64,000 nt of DNA. It comes from Chamaecrista fasciculata (lineage: Eukaryota > Streptophyta > Magnoliopsida > Fabales > Fabaceae). The translations under genes and the position numbers were made by a program. The notes under the pieces were generated by a model, which saw only the letters and a program-made list of their open reading frames with translations, had not been told where the DNA came from and ran no database searches. The stretch spans positions 34,003-98,002 of the forward strand of contig QANZ01048453.1 in assembly GCA_003254925.1 (NCBI GenBank), in the 5' to 3' direction. Below, one piece after another: positions 12,322-24,500 of the stretch. How positions within the stretch are numbered: position 1 is the stretch's first letter; the number at the start of each line of letters is the position of its first letter.

Positions 12322-12520
12322 TCTGATTGTCTTGCCAATTTATTTGACATGAAGATGGGTCCTCTTGGATGGGTTGCAAATCCCCCACCTTCGTCATTTG
12401 ATGTTTTGTCTAGTGTTTTTGTTGATGCTAGGAAGGGATTGGATTATTTTGTTGTATTTTTGTCTAGTGTTTCTCTTGGCTTTGCTTTGCTTTTGAATGA
12501 ATTATGTTTCAGACAAAAAA
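12322..12520 (+). mobile_element. 5'-truncated LINE 3' end, copy A
   Basis: Translates at first as DCLANLFDMKMGPLGWV, the last residues of a LINE RNase H domain, followed by a T/G-rich 3' UTR and TTTCAGAC plus a run of A at about 12515. A close copy lies at 48205-48400. It abuts the LTR remnant ending at 12321. Confidence 0.6.
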
Positions 12521-12756
12521 AAATCTACCGTCCCACAATATCTTAAAAAGAGTTACTTAGCTTGTTATAGAAAATACATGTGGAGAAAACAAATTGATAG
12601 TCAATTATATAGAAGCTTTTGGGAGTTATCCTGTTTTAAATACTAACTATTTTCATATATATATATATATATTGAAAATAATTCATACATGATCAAACAA
12701 TTTTGAGCATTAGCAAATGAACATATGTTATTAAGAACAACAAAATAAGATTTGAC

Positions 12757-12955
12757 TCAATAGGGAATGACATAATTGGTTAAGGTTTAGATGCTTACCT
12801 TGCGGGTTCAAATCCTCTGATCAATATGAGAATTTTATTTAGTGGACGTTTTATAAATTCTTTTTGTAAATCTTCCAAGAGATCGAAAGGTATTCTCTGA
12901 CTCTGATGGGATACCGGTGTTTATCTTTACCTAAACTTTTTGTTGTAAAAAAAAT
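12757..12955 (+). mobile_element. tRNA-derived SINE
   Basis: Near the start are an A-box-like TAATTGGTTAAGG and, about 30 bp on, a B-box-like GGGTTCAAATCC, the internal RNA polymerase III promoter of tRNA-type SINEs. The body ends in TTGTTGTAAAAAAAAT. GATTTGAC occurs just before (12749-12756) and just after (12956-12963), the core of a target duplication. There is no tRNA cloverleaf, so it is not a tRNA gene. Confidence 0.7.
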
Positions 12956-12963
12956 GATTTGAC

Positions 12964-13322
12964 AATATTTTTCATATATATGTATATGTATATTACATTT
13001 ATCCAGCATGAAGTAAAATTATTGTTTATGGTTAATGGTTCCAATGTTCCATAACCAAAAGATCATGTAAAGCCAAAGATGAAAAGTTTATTGTGAAACC
13101 TTTCTTTTCGCTTCATTACACAAAGTTTTGCTCTTTCTGCGTGGCCTAACATGCATGAAATAAAGTCATACTGGAAAGTAATTTTCAAAGAAATTGTCTT
13201 TCCTTTCATGTGCTAAGAATATTAGTATAAATATAATATATATATATATATATACACATATTTTTTTATCATCTTGTTAATTAATTGTTATATAATAAGA
13301 AAATTGATCCACGTGGTTCAAC
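12964..13322. other. AT-rich intergenic DNA
   Basis: No gene seen. TA microsatellites at about 13235-13252. Confidence 0.5.
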
Positions 13323-13327
13323 ATTAG

Positions 13328-13814
13328 TGTTGGATAGTTTATAATATTATCAATGTAGTTATTTTGGATAAAATAAATAAAAGTCTATTTATGATGAGGT
13401 GTCTATTAATAATTAATAGATATATTATTTCATTTGAAAAGTTACATCTATCAAGTGGTGTCTTTCAATTACTAATAGACACATCTTTTGTTATGAAGAG
13501 ATATAACTTTTAGATAGTGTCTATTAGTAGTTAATGAACACATCTTTCAAATGAAAGGACATATCTTATGGATTATGTCTTGGCCAATTATAAATAGTGA
13601 TCCAAACCACATAAGATGTAAGACAATATTTACTATGAAATAGTATGTTAAGTTCAATTCTTAGGCTTTGTTGTATTTTGGAAGGGGCTTGCCTAACTTT
13701 CCCCGATGTATAGGCAATCACGCTTTAAGGAAAGTGATTCGTCACGCCTCAAAGCCATCAATTAATTTCCATTCTTCTATTCATCTCTTTTTTCTATTTA
13801 TTATTTTTCTAACA
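13328..13814 (+). mobile_element. Solo LTR, 487 bp, Copia-like
   Basis: Starts TGTTGG and ends TCTAACA, with the exact 5-bp duplication ATTAG at 13323-13327 and 13815-13819. A TATA-like ATTATAAATAG lies at about 13592-13603. One LTR with matching flanks means that the two LTRs of an inserted retrotransposon recombined and the interior was lost. Internal short repeats (TAGTGTCTATTA-type) occupy 13385-13530. The intact duplication suggests moderate age. Confidence 0.75.
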
Positions 13815-13819
13815 ATTAG

Positions 13820-15951
13820 TGTTTAACAACACGGCACTACTTCCTTTTTTTTTCAAAACTATCAATTATTAAGTTGTGGATAGTTTTCTAAATATTTTTT
13901 TCCCACTCCAGCAAGTAATATTAAATTATTGATCAAATTACACCTCATTTGGTCCTTAAATTTATGAATAAAGCTTAGTCATACAACGTGGACGAAAATG
14001 CAATGAGTTGTTGATAGTTATTTAAAATAATAATAATAATAATAAGAAGAAAAAAGTTTATTCATCCCTCCTTTTTCCTTTAGTTTAAGAATTGTTATAG
14101 GGAAAAATATAATAAGAAGATTTTTATGTTTGTTGTCAAAATTTTTATGTTTTCCTTTTATGATTGATTATAATAAAAAGAAAAATTATATTTCGTTTCT
14201 ATCATAATTAATGGTAAAGGAAAATGATGATGTGGAGAGGTAAAGTTTGGATTTTTCACCTCTCAACCAATTTTTTTTTTGGCCAAACCTCTCAACCAAT
14301 TACATCACTTAAATGGTGTAAAAAAATATGTTTTTTTTGTTTTTATATATATTAAAATAATGATTGGAGAGAGATAAGAAAAAAAAAAAAAAGAGTTGTT
14401 GGGACTATGATACTTTCTATAGCATAATCCAATAATAAATTACGACGCAAATTGGTCAAGTTTCACTATAACAACCTATTAAGTAATCTGAAATTACATT
14501 CTTATATTTTGGTAACTATTTAACATGGACTCATCCTTATCAAATTTCTTAGATATTTTATTTAAATTCTTTTACATAAAAGCTCACAGTCAAAGATTTT
14601 CTATTCATCATATTTACTGTTTGTTTCTAACTAATTTGATCCCATGAGTTTACATGAAACATCTACTTGTTAATTTGTAGCTTTAATTTTTCATTATTTT
14701 ACATACACTCAACTCAAGAGTCTTTTGAATAAATTAATTAATTAATTAATTATAAAAATTATATAAATTTATTACTTGCTATAAGTTATCACCCCATGCA
14801 TTTTTCTGAATTCATTTTTTAATACTAATAAAATCAATATGTCATAATAGACAAAAACAAGAAGAAATGAAAGCTAATAGTAATTAAGCTAAGAAGCCAA
14901 AGAAGTGTGTGTACGTGTAAGAGCATAGTCATACAAGTGGACCAACCAAAGACATATTTTGATTGTAACTCCCCACCAATAATGACAACGAAAGATCCAT
15001 CCAATAATGATTTTTTTCTTTAATATCCACGCCTATTAATTACATTATTAAATCAAATTAATTAGAAACAAACACATACTAATAATTAAAATTTAGGGAA
15101 GACTTATGGACAATTTTCAATCATTGCAAAGGATAGATAATCTTACTCTTATGAGTTATGATTCTCTCGAGGTTTCATGACATAGTATTTTGGATAACTA
15201 ATTTTTCCTTTAATAGTTTAGAAACATAATATTTTGGATAAACTAATATTCTAAGTCTCTAGATATATTGTTATTTTAATTTCTAAAATTTTAAAATATT
15301 TATTTTAATCCTTAAAAATTCTTGACTCATAATAATTTAATTTCTCTATCATTGTACAATTTAATTTATATAAGAACTAAATTACAATGAATTATAATTT
15401 TTAAAGATTAAACTAAATATTGTAAAATTTAGGTAATAAAATAACAGCATCTCTATGAATAATCCAGTGACTAATAGTTTATTCTAATAATTTTCTTATT
15501 TTTATATTATTATTAAAGTCGTTAACAGAGTAAGTAAGAAATGGTTATGTTGTTAAGATTAGTTAGACCATATCCTATAATTTATCAATAACAAAATCAA
15601 ACAGCATACAGTGAATTGTGATTTGTGAGAATGAAGTATAACCTCATAATACTGACAAAATAACTTCATCTTCATCTTTAACTCTTCATATTAACCACTT
15701 CAACAATAATATCCTTTCATCTTTGACATTAACATAATTTTTTTCTTTTTTGTTAAACTATAAATTTCTCTAATTTATTCACGTAATAGTTTAAACAATA
15801 ATTAATCTCATTTATAGAGTGTCGATACATGTTTTAGTTTTGGTGAGTCCTGAATTCAACTCACTTAAACTTTTTTTCTACTAAAAATAAAAAAAAAAAA
15901 ATTACTAAACTCTTTGGAACTAAAAGTCTAAAACAAAACAATTAAAACACT
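13820..15951. other. Intergenic DNA upstream of the PLC-like gene
   Basis: No gene recognised. AT-rich throughout; ATTA tandem run at about 14731-14750, AAT run at 14029-14045, and one LINE-tail micro-insertion at 14273-14286. No strong hairpin or long repeat seen. Confidence 0.5.
14273..14286 (-). mobile_element. 14-bp LINE-tail micro-insertion
   Basis: Eight T plus GGCCAA between exact 15-bp copies of ACCTCTCAACCAATT (14258-14272 and 14287-14301). Same structure as the insertions at 2899, 39882, 51235 and 63121. Confidence 0.75.
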
Positions 15952-15960
15952 TTAAAAAAA

Positions 15961-16198
15961 GAGTAAACTAACCATTTGGTCCTTGAAAAATCACTGAGCT
16001 GACAACTTGATCCCTGAAAGATTAAAATGTACAATTTAGTCCCTAAAAGATTAAAATGGTGTACTTTTTAGTCCATAAAAGATTAAAACGACATACTATT
16101 TAGTCCATAAAAATTACTAATCAATATATCATTTTGATCTTTTAGGGACCGAGTTGTCAACTCAGTGATCTTTCAGATACCAAATTGTTAGTTTACTC
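15961..16198. mobile_element. GAGTAAAC-family MITE in PLC-like promoter region
   Basis: 238 bp, starting GAGTAAACTAACCATTTGG and ending CCAAATTGTTAGTTTACTC. Exact 9-bp duplication TTAAAAAAA at 15952-15960 and 16199-16207. Arms carry GGTCC words at about 30-bp spacing. It lies only about 90 bp upstream of the likely TATA box of the next gene. Confidence 0.8.
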
Positions 16199-16286
16199 TT
16201 AAAAAAATATTAACCAAGATATTGAAACTTAATTTTCTCACTCAACTTTAAGTATAGCTCGCTTATGAAATTAGTGATTTTTTTTT

Positions 16287-16300
16287 TTTATATTAATAAA
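16287..16300 (+). promoter_or_regulatory. Likely TATA element of PLC-like gene
   Basis: TTATATTAATAAA lies about 155 bp upstream of the ATG at 16450. The downstream leader has CTTCTT pyrimidine repeats at 16384-16406, common in plant 5' leaders. Confidence 0.4.
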
Positions 16301-16449
16301 TACCTCCACTTCTCCAAAAACCCCACATCCTTCAACACTATTCAATCAAGTTCATCATTCATTCATTGCAATTTGCAACACATCCTTCTTCTTCTTCTTC
16401 TTCTTCACAATTATCTCTTTATCTCATCAATCTCAATAATAACAATCTC

Positions 16450-17403
16450 ATGGGCTCTGTTTACTCCACACAAATTCAACGCCGTAAGGACCTTCGAGTC
16501 CAAAAAAAGACCCTGGTCGACCTCAAATCCTCCGGCGAAGACTTCCCCGGCGCCGATTTCCGGCCATCTGACAGGAAAAACTGGATGTCCGAGCTGAATT
16601 CCGAAAAACTCCACATCAACCAAATCGTTTTTCCAGGAACTCACGATTCCGCCACCAACAAAATCGGATTCCCTCTCATCGTTCGTCCCTTCGCTCAATG
16701 CCAAAACCTCTCTATCTACCAACAACTCGTCGCCGGAACTCGAGTCCTCGACATTCGAGTCCAAGAAACTCGAAAAGTCTGTCACGGCGTCCTCGCCTCC
16801 TACAACGTCGACGTCGTCCTCAAAGATGTCAAGAAATTCCTCTCTGAGACCACATCAGAGATAGTAATCCTTGAGATCCGAACCGAGTTCGGCCACGACG
16901 ACCCGCCCGAATTCGACAAGTACCTCGTCGACGAACTTGGCGATGTCTTGATTCATCAGGACGATCACTTGTTCGGCAAGACGATAGCTGAGATTTTACC
17001 CAAGAGAGTGATTTGCCTTTGGAAACCGAGAAAATCGGGTCAACCCGGACCCGGTTCGCCGTTGTGGAGCTCGGGTTATTTGAAGGATAATTGGATTGAA
17101 ACCGATCTTCCGTCGACCAAGTTTGAGAGTAATCTCAAGTTTCTGAGTGAGCAGCCGCCGGTGACGGCGAGGAAGTACTTTTATAGGGTGGAGAATACGG
17201 TGACGCCGGTGGCGGATAACCCGGTTTTGTGTGTCCGACCCGTGACGGGTCGGATCCATCGGTATAATAGGCTTTTTATTTCGCAGTGTTTCGCCAAGGG
17301 AATTGGCGATAAGCTTCAGGTTTTCTCGACGGATTTCATTGACGGAGATTTCGTGGATGCGTGCGTTGGTGTGACTCATGCTAGAGTTGAAGGAAAAGCT
17401 TGA
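16450..17403 (+). CDS. PLC-like phosphodiesterase, PI-PLC X domain protein
   Basis: An intronless gene for 317 residues. The upstream in-frame extension to 16366 begins with TTG, so the ATG at 16450 is the start; it gives MGSVYS, a good N-myristoylation signal that would place the protein on a membrane. The fold is that of bacterial-type PI-specific phospholipase C. The two catalytic histidines are visible: H65 in FPGTHDSATN and H112 in VCHGV; D66 and the D101/R103 pair of LDIRV also match active-site positions. There is no Y, C2 or EF-hand domain, unlike classical plant PLCs, and the length matches Arabidopsis PLC-like phosphodiesterases of about 320 residues. The substrate is unproven: cleavage of phosphoinositides or GPI-like lipids is a family inference. 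The coding region is much more GC-rich than its flanks. A MITE sits just upstream. Confidence 0.93.
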   Translation: MGSVYSTQIQRRKDLRVQKKTLVDLKSSGEDFPGADFRPSDRKNWMSELNSEKLHINQIVFPGTHDSATNKIGFPLIVRPFAQCQNLSIYQQLVAGTRVLDIRVQETRKVCHGVLASYNVDVVLKDVKKFLSETTSEIVILEIRTEFGHDDPPEFDKYLVDELGDVLIHQDDHLFGKTIAEILPKRVICLWKPRKSGQPGPGSPLWSSGYLKDNWIETDLPSTKFESNLKFLSEQPPVTARKYFYRVENTVTPVADNPVLCVRPVTGRIHRYNRLFISQCFAKGIGDKLQVFSTDFIDGDFVDACVGVTHARVEGKA

Positions 17404-18259
17404 GATTCTGAATCTGCTGAATATCAAAGTGTTTTTGTTCTGTGTTTTTCTGGTTTTTGCTTTGGATTTTGGGGATTAATTGAATTTGTGATTATTAATT
17501 ATTTCATTGAGTCTGTATCATCTTGGTTTTGTGTTTCACGAATAGTCGTGATGGATTGATTATTCATGGACATGGGTAATTGGTGACATGGTGTTAGAGA
17601 TTCGTGTATATTTTCTCTTTGCTCTGTTTTTTTAAGTTTATCCGTCAGGTGTAAAATTGTAAACGTGTACAAATTTCATTTGTAAATTGTAATGATGTCA
17701 CTATTACGATTTGTTTCTCCTACATGTGAATTAAATTGATGGGTATTTCTAACATGTGGCCTAAGGGCACATGTTAAGATTTCTTTTGATAGGTCTGATA
17801 AGTTTTCAAACATTAAAAATTATTTTTTAAATAAATTTTTGTAAATTTCAAGATATGAAACTTTAAAATGTGTCCTAAGGGCACATGTTAAATAAACCCT
17901 AAATTTATTATTGTAGTAAATTAATAATGCGATGAAATATGGTTATATATTCAGACAAAAAAAAATGGTTATATATCAACTATTAAGTATATTATATCTC
18001 TCTCATTTAATGCAATAAAACTATAGCTACGAGTTAAATTTGAAGAAATTTTTCTTTGTTCGGTTAGAATCATAATCAAACAAGGTCAAATTTGATATGA
18101 AATCATGCCAAAAAAAATGAATCGTTTCTCTGTCTAGTTACTATTGTTGAGTTGTTTCTCTGTCTAGTTGAACCGTTGACAAACAAGGTCAAATAATACT
18201 CTGAAAATTGTCATTCAATGATGGTTAAAATCTAAGAGGTTAGGTATCAAAAAAATAAA
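17404..18259. other. 3' flank of PLC-like gene and intergenic DNA
   Basis: The first 300 bp after the stop are probably 3' UTR (T-rich, with TGTAAA and TTGTAA words at 17650-17690). A direct repeat of CCTAAGGGCACATGTTAA occurs at about 17760 and 17874, with TTTTTAAA between, probably the ends of a small eroded element. One LINE-tail micro-insertion lies at 17951. No gene seen. Confidence 0.45.
17951..17964 (+). mobile_element. 14-bp LINE-tail micro-insertion, plus orientation
   Basis: TCAGAC followed by eight A, between exact 12-bp copies of ATGGTTATATAT (17939-17950 and 17965-17976). TCAGAC plus poly-A is also the last sequence of the truncated LINE ending near 12520, which identifies the likely parent family. 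Confidence 0.75.
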
Positions 18260-18385
18260 GGTAAAATGCACTTTGGTACCCTGTGGTTAGGACCAAATCT
18301 ACTTTGGTACCTGAAAGAAAAAATTTGACACTTTGGTACCCTGAGGTTTGTGCCGTTAGCACTTTAGTACCCTGTGGTTATTTAC
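18260..18385. repeat. Single arm of GGTACC-family MITE
   Basis: GGTAAAATGCACTTTGGTACCCTGTGG and two further TTTGGTACC words match the arms of the elements at 9100 and 46153. The second arm is missing, so this is a broken copy. Confidence 0.6.
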
Positions 18386-18465
18386 TAAAATAATTAAATT
18401 AATTATGATCATATATTGTAGAAAATCAATCTTATTATAATGTGCCTCAAAGACCATTTTGAAAA

Positions 18466-18770
18466 GAGTAAACAAACTTCCGGGTCTCTGAATTTTGGAC
18501 GCGGTGACAGATAGGTCCCTGAATTTTACGCATTGTACTAGCCGGTCCCCGAAATTTTCAAACGCCTAACTAATTGGTCCCTCCGTCATATTATCGTTAC
18601 AAAAAAGCTGACGTGACCATAACGAATGCTGATGTGTCCGTTATGCGCTGACGTGTCCCGTTATGGCCACGTCAGCACCCGTTATGTTTTTTTAAAAAAA
18701 AGAAATAGTTGTCACGCCATAAAATAGCGACACATCAGCATTTCCTCATTGCACTTATAGGTCCCTGATC
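18466..18770. repeat. Single arm of GAGTAAAC-family foldback element
   Basis: Starts GAGTAAACAAACTTCCGGG, with three AGGTCCC/CGGTCCC words, then GC-rich CTGACGTG/CACGTCAG segments and a CCGTTATG repeat like those in the arms of the element at 39162-41558. I do not find a matching right arm. Confidence 0.5.
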
Positions 18771-19915
18771 TGACCATATTTCATCATATATTTTAGTGAC
18801 ATTTTAGAACATTTTATATTCATTTGCATGCCTTTATGTCCCTTTATGATGAAAAATGATGCCTTGAGGTTTGAGCATTATTTGGACTATTTTGTAAGTA
18901 ATTGTGTGGTTTTCTCAAGTTTAATCTTTATTATTTGATTAATCCTCTTTATCCTGAGAATTCACTTAGTTTCTCAATGTTCTTGATAGGTTTTGATGAA
19001 GTAAAAAGTGTTGAAATACTTCAAGGAAAGCTTAGGGATGCTTGGAGACGAGTCAGGGACCAAATTGAGAAGAATCAAAGTTGCAGGAATAAGCCGAAAT
19101 TTACATATATGAGGGGTCTTGAGGTCATTTAGAGACGACACACTTGCTTAGAGTGAGTTTTACATATTCCACATCTCGGTTAGCGATTTTCATCATCTTG
19201 TGAAGCTTTTCTTGAGATCATGGCAGCCAAATATGAAGTTGTTCATCTTTCAACCATGAGGTTTAATTTACAAAAATGATCTAAAATTTTTATTTATTCA
19301 CAAAAAGGCTTAGACAAAATCTGGTGATGACAACTTTTATTCATTTACATGAACTACTTCAACAAGACAATCTCTTTATTTTATATAATAGATTTGTTGC
19401 TAGACTATTTTAGCAACAAGTGTATTTTAAATCATTTCTATGTTGTTAAATATAATACTTGCTAGATAATTTTAGCAACAAGTGTATTTTGAAATTATAT
19501 TTAAGTTGCTAAATATAATACACTTGTTAAAGCATAACTAGTTTGATTGAAATTATTTTTTAGATGAGTTAGTCACTATCTACTCAAAGCATTAATGAAT
19601 GAATTATAGGCTTTAGGAATCATTTTAAATTTAATTCAAATTTATATTTTTTTTAATTTACATTATTAGATATTATACGGAAATAATAAAATATTTTTTT
19701 AGCTTCAAATTAAATATGTTATAAAATATGTTATAAAATAATAATATTAAAGTGGGTTTGAGACTAATATTTTATATTTTTTTATCTATTGATGATTTTT
19801 TTATTATATTAAATAAAAACAAAAACAGTGAATGAAAAGTTGAACCCGAACCTCGGGTGACCAAACCCAAACCTCATTTTAAACAGTGCAATGCGTCAGA
19901 TTATACACTGTTTTT
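18771..19915. other. Intergenic DNA, possible old retroelement remnant
   Basis: Segment 18830-19260 is less AT-rich (GGATGCTTGGAGACGAGTCAGG, GACACACTTGCTTAGAGTGAG) and could be an old LTR, but no ends or motifs prove it. TGCTAAATATAATACACTTGTT-type words repeat at about 19390-19520. No gene seen. Confidence 0.3.
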
Positions 19916-19919
19916 GTTA

Positions 19920-20860
19920 GGTGTATTGACACCTGGCTTGTTTCTCACTCGTCTTGTGTCACTTGCAGACAGTCTTTGCTAATCAAACAACAAAAAAAGC
20001 AAGAAGAACAACCTCAGGATCATCAAACACTACAAGTTTGATATATGTTTATTATGATTCTCGCTATGATCTCTGTGTTTGGAAAGCTATCTATCAATTT
20101 TTGGCCTACGGGTAAGCCTTTTTATCCCAGGAAATTAAGTCCTCTGTTCTTAGTTATTGTCATAATCCAATCTGAAGGTGAAGGTTTTTTTTTTTCTTTC
20201 TAGCTTTTGATGTTGGATCATGGATGTAATTGTATATATATATATAGATAGTACTGTTGTTGCAAATTGAGGTTTAATTTCTACATCTTAGGATAATGGT
20301 TTTTTAGGCCATTCAGTGTTTGTACATGATTTGTGTCTTCAAGGAAGCAGTTCTGATTTCTCAATATTAGTTGTTAGTTGTTACATGTGGATAGAATCTG
20401 GATCCTCTGAATTTGGTTTCTTCTGCATTTCTCTGTAATTGAGAGACAGAGTAATGAGATTGACAAAATCAAAGGCAAAGTTTCATTATAATTAGAAGCT
20501 TTTCTAACAATTTTATCCCCTAAATTTGTCTAAATGCAAAGAAATGTATAGATTTCAATTTCAGAAGGTCCAGCTCGGATAGTTCAAAAGGAAAAACAGA
20601 GTCACACAACTAGAGCTAGTTGGATAATTGCCATTTTTTTTTTGTTCAGACCAAAAAGGGAGTGTATATAAAATTAGTAGTATCTGCAAAAACAGTTTTT
20701 TATCACTCAAGATCCAACTTCACTATCAAGGCTACTACAAGATCAACCTTTTGGAAAATTTATCTTACTGTAACTGTAGTTATCTATGCTTCATCAAGTT
20801 ACTCGTGCAGGTGATTGATTCCTTCATGAAGCTTCTCACTTATAAAATGGATTGAAAACC
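19920..20860 (+). other. Possible unrecognised transcription unit
   Basis: A moderately GC-richer segment at 19920-20110 is followed by a good donor-like site (CTACG then GGTAAGCC, about 20107-20116). An acceptor-like TTACTCGTGCAG ends at about 20811, followed by a short exon-like segment. One open frame from the ATG at 20045 (about 51 codons, hydrophobic start MFIMILAMISVFGKL) spans the donor. I recognise no product. It would converge with METTL16. It may be non-coding, or a decayed gene. Confidence 0.2.
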
Positions 20861-21552
20861 AGACTTTTAATATATTTAAGGGATGAAGATAGAGGTGCTC
20901 CTTCATTACATATCATCTAAAGGTTATGTTGAAGGTGTCCATTTTTGTTAAAAAAAATTATTTTTTCACTACCTTCTTATACATCTAGCTTGCAAAATGA
21001 GTCATGTTAAAGTGGTATAGGAACTTCTCCAACAAAATAATCTCTAGAAAAATCCTCGTAAAAAACAACTCATAAGATCTATAATCTTTAGAAAAGATTT
21101 GCGAACATTGTATTATACTTAAACATGTTTAATAATAAAAAGGTTTACAAAATACCCGAAAACAAAAACAATTTTTTTTAAAGAACTCGCTTTCCCTGTA
21201 AAAGTGCCCAAATTAGGAATTGGAGATACATTAGACTACAAAAAAAAAAACAATAATTGAAATAAATATATGTATACGAGTCCATGATAACAACTCTAAC
21301 TCTAGACATGTTCCAGGAAACAAATGCATTCACTAACACATGGAATTTGAATCTACTGGATATGAAGTGAACTAAGCAATTTTTTTTTTCGCGAAGAAAA
21401 ATATAATACAATATTCTTCATAGCCGAAATACTTCAACGGATCCATTTTCTAAAACATGCTACTTAATAATTCTCTACTAGACTTTTACAACTGATAATC
21501 TGCAAGAACCGTACGGTACTTAACCGATAAGCTCAAAACATGAATCAGAAAA

Positions 21553-24500
21553 TCAACTCCCTAAACTCCATCGTTTATCTCTACAAAACTTACTCCGTAA
21601 ATCTTCTTCCAAGCGTTGAAATATCAGCGAGAATGCTCCTGCAAGAAGAGTAGCCAACAAATAAGTTGAAATATCAGCGAGAATGCTCCTGCAAGAAGAG
21701 TAGCCAACAAATAAGTACGCTTTGTTCATTCACTCAAGCTGATCGCTCAATGAGAATTCAGATGATCTTTCAGATCAAATGCAAGAACCACCAAAAGATC
21801 GTGCAAACAGTGTGGTGACTCAAATTCAAAGCATAGAATGACAATAAAAAATTGAGGATCCATTAAAGTCTTGACCCCTAATAACTATAGATTCAAAAGA
21901 AGAGTAAAGATATAAATTGATCCTAAAAGATACAAGAGTTAACAACTCAATCTCTGAAAGTCTAGTTTGCACTCTTTAGTCTCTAGAAGTCATAGAACCA
22001 ATACATTTGAATCCCTTTTACTCCGACAAGTTAGTTCCTAAAAATTAATTTAATGGACTAAGCTAGTGAGTTGTATTGCCTCCACAACTTTCAAGGATTG
22101 AAGTTTGCAAAACAAACTTTTAAAAACTGAGTTATCAACTCCTACATCTTCCAAGGACCAATTTGTATGTATACTCAATGTTCATCGTTTAATTTAACGG
22201 AGAAGAGCACCTCCATCCTAGAAGGAAAGAATGTGTGTGCATCAAAACTACAAACAATAAGAATGCTTAGGTCAATCGAAATGGGAAAAGCAAGCAGGTA
22301 GCACAAGCACCTGATAGGGGACTACTCCTTTCTTGTAATGAACCTTTCACCAGCAGTGTCCCAGGGATTTGCTGGAAAACCTGTGTGTGGGAATAATCAG
22401 CAAGATATCAACGTAAATTTTGCCAATCAAAATAATAAATCAAAGCCAGTAAAGAATGTGCACATACCGATACACGAAAGGGTAATTTATCTGAAGTAGT
22501 ATCTGAAGAAATTGGCCCATCAGATGTCGCCCTCGGGGGTCGAAACTGGGTGGAATCATCAATAAGTGATAGCTCATTCTTCAAGATTGAATCACACTGA
22601 TCTTTTGATGCCTTGACCTATGAATATGAGATTATGCTCAAGTGCCATAATACAAAAATTAAATCAGAAGTTGGGAGACTCAAGTAACTAGTCTTACATC
22701 AACCGTGAAAGAGGACGAATTCAGTGTACACTGTATTCCATGAGAAGAGAAGTGGGACTCAACAGCTTGCAAAACATGTATGGCACTGTGTTGGCGTTGA
22801 AGACCCTGAAAATACATTTGCATTGTAAATGTAAATGCCACAACAGGGGAGAGAGAAGAAAGAGGCATTGACAAACAATAAGAGCACGGATATAAATCAT
22901 ATAAAAATTACAAAAGATGCCGATTATCAACAACTAATTATATATATCCAAGATCTGAGCCAACCATATTGGAGATCATTTCTTTTTTACTATTGGTAAT
23001 TGAAAAACACATGAAGCTAGACACAAGCAGCCATAGGTCCGCTTAACTGGTTGGCTCAACCAACAATTATGTCCTTGAGAAACAGTCCAATAACTAGAAT
23101 ATATACACCTACTGACCAGTGCACATGGAATAAGTTTTTCGTTCAGCATATAAATCAGATTATAACAAAAACAGAAGACTCTTGTATATTGATAGGCCTA
23201 CTGTTATTGGACTGGGCCCATAGTAAATGTGAGGGTTTTGTAATTATTTAAAGAGGGTTTTGGGAAAGAGAAGGGGGGATTTTAAGTTGGGAAAGGTTGG
23301 GAGAGACTTGGCCTCTCGGAAGCCAAGGTGGGAGAGAGTCTAACCTCTCAAAAGTTAGGCACTTATCTTATTTCCATTCTTCTTATTGTTCAAGTGTTTT
23401 ATCTTGCTTCATTAGGTTATTCTACTCTGATATATATAAATTAGTCACTGTTTTAGCTCTTTTGAGGCCCCTATTCTCTATCAATATCAGTAAAATCAGT
23501 GTGGGTTCTAACATATATACAATGATTAAGGAAAGCAAAAATGAAAATTTACAAGCAGTCATGTGACATCCCACATATTATGATAGGAAGTATGGCCTCC
23601 TTCAAAATAGTTGAAAAGGTTTCAGAACATATCAAGTATCCTTCCATCTAGCCAGAAGACTCCTTTGTTGAAATGATATACATAATATACTAGAATCCGC
23701 ACTATGTTCATCCTATTGCCAATTTGAATCCCCACACTCTAAGTTAGATAATTATTCAATACATTTTCTGATTAGTTTTTCAAGGTCAGTATGATGTCTG
23801 GCATAGGTCTTACTAGCAATAGCACATAATTAAAAATAAATAATTTTAACAAAATTTCTAAACAAATACTAGGGAGTAGGGACTGTTTCATATTAATGCC
23901 AAATGCTAATGCCATATAACGTGCTAGGGCCATAGAGTGCTCCCAGGACGATTACATGATGTTCCACAGGCATGGGAAAATAACTAACAAGATTATTTAT
24001 TTATGAAGCACTAGGAGAGACTGTAAATTCTTAAATGCTGTGATAATATCCACACCTCAAGCATGAATGACAGGTTAGTCTTCTCAGGAATAGAAGTTGA
24101 TATCTTCTTCTGTACGGGTGGCAAGAAAGACCAAGCAAGCCCCCATCGGCAGGTCTTGCCTTGAACAAAAACAGTTGACTTCACTATGGTGACTCCAACT
24201 GTCCAAAGTTTTGATACAAGGTATTTAATGTTTGACTTTCTGCCAACCATTGAAGTGTACCACCTGTAAAGAAATTGAAAATAATGGGCACTGATATATT
24301 AGAGTTAGAAGTAAATCTAACACAAATGAAGGAAATGGCTGTCATATTTCCATAGACAAATTATAATACCGGAAAGAATGCCTAAGTGAAGCACTATCTT
24401 CAATAATACGGGTGATGAAAGCCTTTTCTCCACCAGGGCAGACCATTTCTTCATAAGAGCCGCCACAAGCAGTTTTTGGATTAAGTCCTGCTTCCTCCAA

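Noticed and set aside
12757-12830. tRNA gene
   Set aside because: Only A-box and B-box words are present; no cloverleaf; a poly-A end and target repeats show a SINE.
16366-16449. Ser-rich N-terminal extension of the PLC-like protein
   Set aside because: The frame opens with TTG; the first ATG in frame is 16450 and gives a myristoylation signal.
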